DNA of 64,000 nucleotides from Prosthecobacter sp. (GTDB lineage Bacteria; Verrucomicrobiota; Verrucomicrobiia; Verrucomicrobiales; Verrucomicrobiaceae), in the NCBI RefSeq assembly GCF_034366625.1, contig NZ_JAXMIH010000010.1:239879-303878 (forward strand), read 5' to 3'. Positions 9,861-18,700 of this stretch are shown in pieces. How positions within the stretch are numbered: position 1 is the stretch's first letter; each line of letters begins with the position of its first letter. Under the pieces are notes generated by a model, which had not been told where the DNA came from, did no database searches, and saw nothing but the letters and a program-made list of their open reading frames with translations. The position numbers and the translations under genes are program-made.

Positions 9861-11075
9861 TTATCGAATCACGCCCCAGTTTCGACCCAGCGGAAAATAG
9901 CAGAACAAAGCCGGGCCGACGAGATTGCGTTCCGGCACCGTGCCCCAGTAGCGGCTGTCTGAGCTGTTGTAGCTGTTGTCGCCCATGGCCCAGTATTCAC
10001 GTGCACCATCACGCGCGCTCAGTTCCCGCACTCTGCCGTCAGACAAAATGCCGAAGTTGCCGTAGCCTTTGTAGGGTTCTTCCATGGCACCCACACGCTT
10101 CATGCCGAATTCCTCGGCGGGCTTGCCATTGATCCACAGCACCGGAGATTTGACCTCCAGCCGGTCCCCTGGCACACCCACAAGCCGTTTGATGTAATGC
10201 TGGGAGCCTTGCTCGACTGGCACGTTCATGTAAGGGCTGCGAATGTTCTGTGTGGTGAAGACAAACACCTCCCCACGCACCGGACGCCGGAAGTGGTAGG
10301 AAAACTTGTTCACCAGCACATGATCGCCGGTGTCGAGCGTACCCCGCGCGAGCAACTGCCCCTCTTTGATCTCTTTGCCGCCAAGATCCCAGATGGAACG
10401 CACGATCTGGGCATCGGGGGTGATCTGATTGCCGTCGTTCGAGATTTGGGCACCTGCATAATACAGCAGCCCCAGATTGAACTCGGGATCGGTTGCCAAT
10501 TGGCGTATCGGAGCCCAGATCCAGATATTATGCCCGTCTTCAAAGTGGAGACGACAGTGGGTGAAAAAGCCCATGAAGCCATGCTCCGTCAGCGGCTCTT
10601 CACGGCGCAGACGTCCGGAATGATTCGCCACGACATTGATGTAACTGCGCCCAGCCACGTAATCCTTGCACTGCTGGAAGAAGCCTGGGGAGACGTCCTT
10701 CTCGGTATGATTCGCCACGATGCCGTACAGCGTCGGTTGCATGGAGCCGGTGGGGATCTTGAACGGCTGCGCAATGTAGCTGCGGATGCCCAGCGCGATG
10801 ACGATGGCGACGAAAAACACCTCCACGTTGTCGGCAATGTCCGACTGCTCGGCATGTGGCAGCGCTTTTTCGCAGGCTTTGTTGATCTCGTCGTTCAACG
10901 TTGCGATACGCGCCTTGTCCTTCGATCTCATCGCATCCTCCAGGCTCGTACGCAGGGTCGTGATCTCATCCAGTTTCGCCTGGGGCAGGATGTCGCGCTT
11001 GTAGTTGATGAAGCGTGTCACCCCCTTGTGCAGGAGTTTGGCGTGCTTGAGGTAGCGTGGGGTGAGGAAGAACAT
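9861..11075 (-). CDS. lepB: Signal peptidase I (long form)
   Basis: 404 residues, longer than most type I signal peptidases. It removes signal peptides from exported proteins at the periplasmic face of the inner membrane. An 80-residue charged, probably helical N-terminal extension precedes a single membrane segment (VEVFFVAIVIALGI, about 84-97). The nucleophile S111 lies in IPTGSMQPTL and the general-base K296 in HYIKRLVGVPGDRLEV. Downstream box residues GDNSYNSSDSRYWG (365-378) complete the site. The 185 residues between Ser and Lys far exceed the roughly 55 in the E. coli enzyme. Converges on accC. Confidence 0.95.
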   Translation of the reverse strand: MFFLTPRYLKHAKLLHKGVTRFINYKRDILPQAKLDEITTLRTSLEDAMRSKDKARIATLNDEINKACEKALPHAEQSDIADNVEVFFVAIVIALGIRSYIAQPFKIPTGSMQPTLYGIVANHTEKDVSPGFFQQCKDYVAGRSYINVVANHSGRLRREEPLTEHGFMGFFTHCRLHFEDGHNIWIWAPIRQLATDPEFNLGLLYYAGAQISNDGNQITPDAQIVRSIWDLGGKEIKEGQLLARGTLDTGDHVLVNKFSYHFRRPVRGEVFVFTTQNIRSPYMNVPVEQGSQHYIKRLVGVPGDRLEVKSPVLWINGKPAEEFGMKRVGAMEEPYKGYGNFGILSDGRVRELSARDGAREYWAMGDNSYNSSDSRYWGTVPERNLVGPALFCYFPLGRNWGVIR

Positions 11076-11147
11076 GGGGCTAAAGGCCCGATACTAGGGC
11101 GTGTCGGGCAATGCTCAAGTTCTGTCGTCCGCCCTGAATGATTTGAT

Positions 11148-11552
11148 TCAGCCTGGCGGCTCGACCACGAGCACATCGCGCAGCACCTCGGCGGCACGGG
11201 CGTTGTCGGAGCACACCAGGCTGGCGGTGGTCTTGTCCGCCTCCCGCCGCAGGATGTGCATGGAGCGCAGGTCGATCCCGGCGTCCTTCAACCGCATGGC
11301 GACGGTGGCAAGTGCACCTGGCTTGTCCTCCAGCCGCACCAGCAGGGTGTCCTGGGTGATGACGCGGAAACCCTGCTCACTGAGGGCGCGTAGCGCTTCA
11401 TCATAGCGGTCCACGCTGAGAACGACGAGGCCATGATCCGCCACGCCCTCGATGTCGATCTCCTCGATGTTGATGCCATGCGCGGCAAGACAAGCGGTGA
11501 GCCTGGCGGCGATGCCAAGCTCGTTCGGCACAAGGACGGTGAGCTGTTTCAT
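11148..11552 (-). CDS. Tandem ACT-domain protein, coupled to histidine decarboxylase
   Basis: 134 residues from ATG 11552 (MKQLTVLVPNELGIAARLTA); the longer in-frame extension lies inside the preceding gene and is rejected. Two ACT domains of about 65 residues each: the first with LVPNELGIAARLTACLAAHGI, the second with VRLEDKPGALATVAMRLKDAGI. ACT pairs usually bind amino acids and regulate enzymes; there is no catalytic domain. Its start codon overlaps the stop codon of the histidine decarboxylase gene (ATGA), so the two are translationally coupled. A role in sensing histidine or another amino acid for that pathway is inference from the overlap. Confidence 0.88.
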   Translation of the reverse strand: MKQLTVLVPNELGIAARLTACLAAHGINIEEIDIEGVADHGLVVLSVDRYDEALRALSEQGFRVITQDTLLVRLEDKPGALATVAMRLKDAGIDLRSMHILRREADKTTASLVCSDNARAAEVLRDVLVVEPPG

Positions 11553-12709
11553 GACGATGGTTCCCGGTTCTCGGCTCTCGGTTCGCAGTTCACCGCAGCG
11601 GCAAAGTCGGTGACGAAGGCGTCGATGACGGCGGTGGTGACGTGGGGCATGACGATGAGATGCGCGATGTTTTTGCGCGGAGCGATGATCCACCGCGCCA
11701 TGACGGCGGCCGGGGGGCGTGGGAAGACGACCGTGATGGAATTCGGGTGCCGCCAAGCCTCAATGCCCTGCGCGCGGAGCTGCTGCACGGCGTATCCGGC
11801 ACGCTGGAGGCTGCCCTGCACCATGGCGCGAAGCCCGGCCGTGCCAAGGGTGCGCAAGCGGTGCCAGAGCATGAGCGGGGCGAAGGCACTACGCGAACCG
11901 GCGATAGTCGTGTCCAACGCGCCAATGTACTCGATCGATCGAGCGATACGATCCACATGGGCCTTGCGGGCGAGCACCACGCCGCAGGGAATGGGAGCAC
12001 CGAGCATCTTGTGACCGCTGATGGAGATGCTGTCCGCGCCATCAGCGAAGTTCCAAGGCTGCGGTTCATCGACGAACGGCAGAATCATGCCGCTGAGCGC
12101 CGCATCAGCATGGATGTAGGCATTGGTGATGGCGAGATCGTCGAGAATGGCGCGAATCTGCGCAAGGTCGTCCACCGCACCCTTCATGGTGGTGCCGATG
12201 TTGGCAAAAATGATCGGCGGAACGTCGCGGTGGATGCGGAGCGTCTCGCGCAAGTCCGCGTAGTCCATCTGGCCGTCGGGCTGGCTCTTGATCATGATGT
12301 TCCGCGTATGCTGGAGGCGCAGAACCTTGGCCACGCTGTAGTGCGTGTCCTCGCTGAAGTAGCAGATTCCCTCGGGGAACAGTTCCCGTGCCACGTAAAG
12401 GCCGTACATGTTGCCCTCCGTGCCGCCGCTGGTGACGTAGCCCCACCATTCGTCAGCGGGCGCACGCGTGAAGCGGGCGAAGTCCGCCAGCACCTCGCGC
12501 TCGAACTCCATCGTGTTGAGGCGGTAGTTGGTGCCGCCGAAGGGATCGCCGACGTTGTTGATGCTGAAGTGGAGGAAGCGGAACAGCTCGCTGTAATCGA
12601 AGGCCTGATTGCAGGGATAGCCCACCGTCTGCCGGCTCAGTGCGCACAGCCGCTCATGAAGATCGTCGAGCCGGTGCTGGTCTGCGGGGCTGAGGGTGGA
12701 GGGAGTCAC
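11549..12709 (-). CDS. hdc: Histidine decarboxylase (PLP-dependent, group II)
   Basis: 386 residues from a GTG at 12709. The frame is open to 12925, but those upstream codons overlap the 3' end of the giant gene and do not look like protein. The sequence matches PLP-dependent histidine decarboxylases of the Morganella type along its length: FLHFSINNVGD, WGYVTSGGTEGNMYG (89-103), H123 in SEDTHYSVAK, ANIGTTMKGAVDD, HADAALSGMILPFVD (D202), and PLP lysine K234 in SISGHKMLGAPIPCG. The reaction is histidine to histamine plus CO2, in the cytoplasm. Generic serine/histidine decarboxylase annotation is possible. Stop overlaps the ACT gene; no antiporter gene is adjacent. Confidence 0.9.
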   Translation of the reverse strand: MTPSTLSPADQHRLDDLHERLCALSRQTVGYPCNQAFDYSELFRFLHFSINNVGDPFGGTNYRLNTMEFEREVLADFARFTRAPADEWWGYVTSGGTEGNMYGLYVARELFPEGICYFSEDTHYSVAKVLRLQHTRNIMIKSQPDGQMDYADLRETLRIHRDVPPIIFANIGTTMKGAVDDLAQIRAILDDLAITNAYIHADAALSGMILPFVDEPQPWNFADGADSISISGHKMLGAPIPCGVVLARKAHVDRIARSIEYIGALDTTIAGSRSAFAPLMLWHRLRTLGTAGLRAMVQGSLQRAGYAVQQLRAQGIEAWRHPNSITVVFPRPPAAVMARWIIAPRKNIAHLIVMPHVTTAVIDAFVTDFAAAVNCEPRAENREPSS

Positions 12710-12768
12710 GGCGGCGGAAATGTCCCCGCGTCCCCGCCCGGATGCAAGCGTCGCCTGAACGCCGGTGC

Positions 12769-15700
12769 TCACGGCGGTGCCGTCACCTTCAGATGCACAA
12801 AGCGATGACCAGTGCTGCCGGCGGGCAGCGTGGCCTTCACCTGCTGCACGGTGCCGTTGTCGGAGAGGATGTTTTCGGTCACGCCAGTGGTGCTCCAACT
12901 GCTGCCGGGAAGGTCGTCGCTCCATTCCACGGTGAAGGCCGTGCCCGCATTCAGCGCAGCCACGCTGCGGGTGTAGGCGAACTCAAACACCGCGCCGTTG
13001 CGCGTCGTGGTGATGGGCAGGGTGCTCGCGGTGGTGGGATTGAGGTTGCAGGCCCACTCGATTAGGTTCGGGAGTCCATCCTTGTCGAAGTCGAAACTGT
13101 CCGCGGCGTTGCCACTGTTTGACGTGCTGCCGAAGTAGGTCTGTCGCCAGCTTTCCGTGGCGCTTTGACGCGTTACAGTGACGGTGTAAGGGGATGTGGT
13201 GGCTCCATCCTGCGCTGTGACGACGACACTAATGCTGTTGACTCCCACCGCGAGGCTGATCGCACCGCTGGCGCTGCCGGAAACAACTGCGATGTTGTTC
13301 ACCTTCACCGCTGCGGTGGCATCTGCCACAGTCGGTGTCACTGTGATCGAACTGACCGCGTTGGCGACAGTGACGGTGTAGGTCAGCGTGGACGATGCAA
13401 AGACAGGGGTGAGCGTGCCGCTGCTCAGGTCCAGGGCGCTCAGATTGGCGTTGTTGGAGGCGAACTCATCCGCGCCGATATCAGGCGCTATGAGATCACG
13501 AGACTCGCCATCATAGTCGTCCGTGATACCGGCCACGGGCGTGCCGGTTGCGCTGACCAAGGGGTTGCCGCCGGGGACGAGGTGCAGGTCACCGGCAGCG
13601 ACGTTCATGAACATCGCGGTGGTAAAGTTGCCGCCAGGGTTGCTGGCTTGCGAGTTGGCGTCGCCGCCGGTGCTGGTTTGCCAAGTCGCGAAGGTCACGG
13701 GCACGGGCGTGCCGCTGGTGGCACTGAAGTCCATGAAGCTTGCAGGCGTCGCGCCGGTGCCGGAATAGACGTTGTAGTTCGCGATGTAGCTGCCACCCGT
13801 GGTTTCGCTGCCGGCAGCGAAATGGCTGCCGGTGCCGCCGGTTCGACTGTTGAAGAAGATGTTGTTACGCGCTACATGTGTCGTGGCTCCAGAGCGCAGG
13901 CTTGCCCCAGAGGTAAAATTGGCGCTGGAAATCCCACCAATGAGGATGGAATTGTAGAACACATAGCACACACTGCCGGAAGATCCCTGGTCGAGAAATC
14001 CGTAGATGGTCCGGTTGATGGTCGCGGCAGGGACGAGGGTGATTTGGTTGTTGACCACGTTGAGCGTCGAGCCAGTGCCGCCACTTGCGTAGATGCCATA
14101 GACGCTGGTCGTGCCAGCGCTCCCGCTAAAGTTAGTGATGCGATTGCGGGAGACCGTTGTGGTGCTGATGCCGCTGAAAGTGATACCGTAGCTCTGACTG
14201 CCGGTTGTTAGCAGGTCGTGGATGTAGTTGCCAGTGATGACGTTGGTACCGACGCCATTCATCCGAATGCCATACACGGTGAAGGTTGCAGGATTTATTT
14301 CATAAATGTTGTTTCCGGAGATCGTCCACGACTCGTTGCCTGTGGAGTCGATAACAGCACCAGCACCACTAAAGTTAAACAGTTCATTGTTCGAAATGGT
14401 GTTATCCGAGTTCACGATGGCCTGGGAACTACCAATGGAACCAATCAAATAAAACGGCACACCCGCTGCCGAACTCAAGTCGCGCACTTGATTGTCGGTA
14501 ATGAGATTGTTGTCATTACCCGTTACCACCCCAGTACTCAGGCCGACGACGCCGATGAAACTCGATGTCGCCCCTTCCACGATGCAACTGCGTACAGTAT
14601 TGTTGCTCGCGTCGTTGATCAAAAGGATAGTATTAGAGAAACTGCTGGTGCTCGAATTGCGGAAGGTCAAATACCGGCCTGTACCGCCGTAGCGTCCGTC
14701 AATGATCACTCGATCGGCTCCGTTGAGCCGGACCAAACCGCTCGCCGAGGTGCCCGAGATGGTTTTCATCGTGGCGCTGCCGGGTTGAATCGTGACGCTG
14801 ACGGCGCTAGGCGGATACTCGTTGGCATTGAATTCGTTCAAGCCGTTGCTGCCGTCCTCGGCCAAATCGCTGGTGATGTTGATGACGAGGTTGCCCGTTA
14901 CCACGGAACCATTGATAGCCGCGAACAATCCGCCTGCGCCACCAAGGCTGGAATAGTCACCGCCAACACCCACGGTCTTTGTGCCGCTAATGATGGGAAC
15001 GATGCTGTAGCTCTTCACGCCGGCACTCGGTTTGGCGTTCAAGTTCTGCACAGGCGGACTCGCGGCGGCTCCGGTTCCGGCGGGGCTGGACCCGAGATTG
15101 TTCGCCGCGTCTTGCGCGACGACGAAGTATTGAATCGTATCACCAGGAGTCGCGCTGCCGCTTCCGCCGACGCCATTATAAAGGAGGGAGTAATCAATTG
15201 TAAAACTGAAGGGACTGGTGCTGTTGCTGGCGGCCACATACTTCCAGCCGTTGGCGGCAGAGGTGTTGCCGTCAAACACCTCGGCATCGGTGGACTTTTT
15301 GTAGTAGAGCCGCGGTGCGTTCGCGCCGCCCGCCACACCCACATTGTCCGCGATGACGGCGAAGCCCGTCAGTGTGCGATTCGCGGTCGAGCCGCTGGTC
15401 AGTGTCTGGTAGCTGATGGCAGGCGCGTAAATGTCGCCGGAAGACGAGGTGAAGTTTTCGGCGTCCGCGCCGATGTCAGTGGGCGTGAGACCGCTACGCG
15501 TCTGGCCATCAAAATCATCCGTGACTGCCGTGATGGGTAATGCACCGCTTTCCCCCGGATTGCTTGCCTGCAAGTGCAGATCCACCGCCGTAGCATCGCC
15601 AGTGGCGTTGACAAACAGCGGGTTCACCGCCGCGCTTGTGGCGTCCTGTCCGGTCGCGGTTCGCCATAGTGCAAGAGTGGTGCGATCAGCGCTGTTGTAG

Positions 15701-18700
15701 CGGCCCAGCACGCCGCCGGCGCCACTGGCAAAGTAGATATTGCCGCCAGCCGTCAGGCCAGTGGGGTTCACTGTCGTGCCGCCATATTGTACTGCGTAAT
15801 GCTTGCCCGTGCCGCCGCTGTTGCCACGTCCGTTGACGAAAATATTGTTCTGGAAGGAACGGGCATTGTTCACCCCTGAATTGATAAAAGCATAGGTGCT
15901 GGCCGTGCCCGATGTCTGTGTGCCGTCGATATAACCTGAGTTGTGGTAGAAGTTCCGACCCACATCTGAACCGCCGTCCCAGATGCCGTACACGTTGGAA
16001 GCACCCGCCGTGCTCGTCCCCACTGCATTGATGCCCACGCGTACCATGTTGTTCTGTGCGGTGAAAGATCCAGCGTCGAATTGCATGCCTATCAAGTTGG
16101 ACGATGCGCTGGTGGATGAAACCGCCAGGCTGTGCACCCAATTCCGTGCGATCACGTTCGTGCCGCTGGTCGCTCCGGTATAATAGATGCCCGTCACCCA
16201 GACTCCCGCCGATGCTGCCGTGTTAGCGAGCGAATGCACGACGTTTTGGGAGACGGTTTGACCAGCCGACGAAGAGAATTGAAAAATGCCGATCACCGAC
16301 GCTGAATTATAGATGTTCGCGTTCTGGCTCGTCGTCGAAAGGTTGCGGACGGTGTTGCTGATGATGGTGTTCGCTCCGGCAGAAGTGACAATCCCGCGAA
16401 TCTGACCGTCGTTGGCGGTGCCTGCGAAATTGTTGTTGAGATTGGCCACCGTGTTACCCGTGATGCTCGCGCTGATCGTGCTGGAACTGAGAATGCCGGC
16501 GACTTGCTGTCCGAGCAAGGTGGACGAAGTAGCGGCATTGAGGCTGTTGGCGGTGATCGTGCTACCGATGGTGTTGCCGGAGATAGTGTTCGCTCCGGCG
16601 GTGACCTGAATGCCGACGAGCGAAACAGAAATTGTGGAACCGGTGCCGTTGGTCGAGATGGAGCCGATGCTGTTGTTTGCGATGGCGACCGCGCTACTGC
16701 TTCCCGAACTGATACCGAAGGTAGTGGCGAAATTTCCCGAAGTGGTGACAGTGATTGATCCCGTTCCGGTGCCGGTGCCAATGGTGTTGCCCGTCACCGT
16801 GCCGAGACTCGCCGCACCCGCCTGTATATAAATCCCGCTCCACACCCCGGACAGCGTGGAGTTATTGGCGGAACTCGTCCAGACGATGTTTTGAATGATG
16901 TTGCCCTGCACGTTGCTCGGCGTAGTGGTGCCGACATTGAGTTGGATGCCGACGAAGCGATACGCCGCCGAGGTGCCGGTCGTCGTCCATGCCGCACCAC
17001 CTGCGTTAGGTGCGCTGCCGCCGATGAGGTTACCAGTCACTGTAAAGTTGTTGCCAGAGGTACTGTTGAGGTAGATGGGCCGGACAAATGCCCCCACCAC
17101 CGTGCGGCTGGCGGTTTGATAAAAGCTGTTGCCCGTGAGCGTCCAGTCGGTGTTGCCATCGTCGAGCCGCACACCAGCCGCATCACTCGCGGTGGCGGCG
17201 TAAAAATTGAAGATGTTACAATTGGAGACTGTATTGCCACTGTTGTTCTGCGCCGTGGTGGTGGTAGTGCCCAACGTGTAGAGTCCGTTGACCGGCAAAG
17301 ACGCGCCATCGCTGATGTCACAGTGGTCGAGAGTGTTGTTATCGTTGCCGTTCGCCCCCGTGGTGGTGCTGAAAACGACCACGCCGCTAGTGCCGCTGGT
17401 GTTCACGCCTCTGAGCGTAGTGTAGCGGACGGTGTTGTTGCTGGCCTCGTTGATGAAGCGCAGCGCCCTGCCGGAGGTGCTGGTGTTAGAGATGCTCAAC
17501 TGCGACACCGTCCCCATGCCGCCAGGCCGACCGTCAATGGTGAGGAAGGTGGCACCATTCAAATCTACCGTGGCCGCGGTGGTGTTCGCGCTGGAGATAG
17601 ACAGCCCCGTTGCCCCAAGCTCGGGTCTTAGTGTGATGGTATTCCCCGCCGCGGTGCCGAGATTGGTGAAGACGAGCGGGAAGGTCTCGGCGGTGCTGAC
17701 ATAGGCCGCCTGCAACTCCAAGGTGAGCGCGCCGGACAGACCAACGGCTTGAATCGCGCTGATCGCCGCGCTGATGGTGGCGTAGTCCCCCGTGGGACCG
17801 ATGGTTTTGGTGCCGATGGGTGCGGCGATGATGCTGTAGCTGTTCAAGGTGGCGTGCGCGTTGACGTTCTGCACGGGCGGAGTCGCGGCGGCTCCGGCAC
17901 CGGCGGGACTGGAACTGAGGTTGTTCGTCGCGTCCTGCGCGACGACGAAGTATTGGATCACATCCCCGAGGCTCACGCTGCCGCCGTTGATGAGCGAGTA
18001 ATCCATGGTGAAGCTGAACGGACTGGTGCCATTGCTGGCGGTCACATACTTCCAGCCGTTACCTGTCGAATCGTTGGGCACACCAAACACATCGGCATCG
18101 GTGGACTTCTTGAAGTAGAGCCGCGGTGCGGTCACGCCACCCGCCACGCCGACGTTGTCCGTGATGGTGGCAAAGCCCGTCAGTGTGCGGTTACTCGTCG
18201 TACCGCTGGTCAGCGGCAGGTAGCTGATGGCTGGCGCGAAGACATCGCTGCTGACGGTAAAATTCCCGGCATCCGCTCCGATGTCAGCGGGAGTGAGACT
18301 GCCGCGTATCTGGCCATCGAAATCATCCGCGACCGCCGCGATGACCAGGCCGCTGCCCTCCGCCGGATTGCTCGCTTGCAAGTGCATATCCACCGCTGTG
18401 GCATCCCCGGTGGCATTGACGAACAGCGGGTCCACCACCGCGCTCGTCACATCCTGCCCGGTCGCGGTCTGCCACGCGGCGAGGGCGGTGCGGTCGGCGC
18501 TGTTGTAAAAGCCGAGCACGCCGCCGGTGCCGCTGACAAAGAAGATGTTGCCGCCAGCCGTCAGCCCCGTGGGGTTAACGATAGTGCCGCCGTAGTTGAC
18601 GGCATAGTGCTTGCCGGTACCGCTGCTGTTGCTACGAGCGTTGACAAAGAGATTGTTCTGGAAGGCGCGGGCGTTGCTCGAACCAGAGCTGGTGAAAGCG

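Noticed and set aside
11549..12925. Long upstream start for histidine decarboxylase
   Set aside because: The extra 72 codons overlap the 3' end of the giant gene in another frame and do not resemble decarboxylases; the GTG at 12709 gives the expected length.
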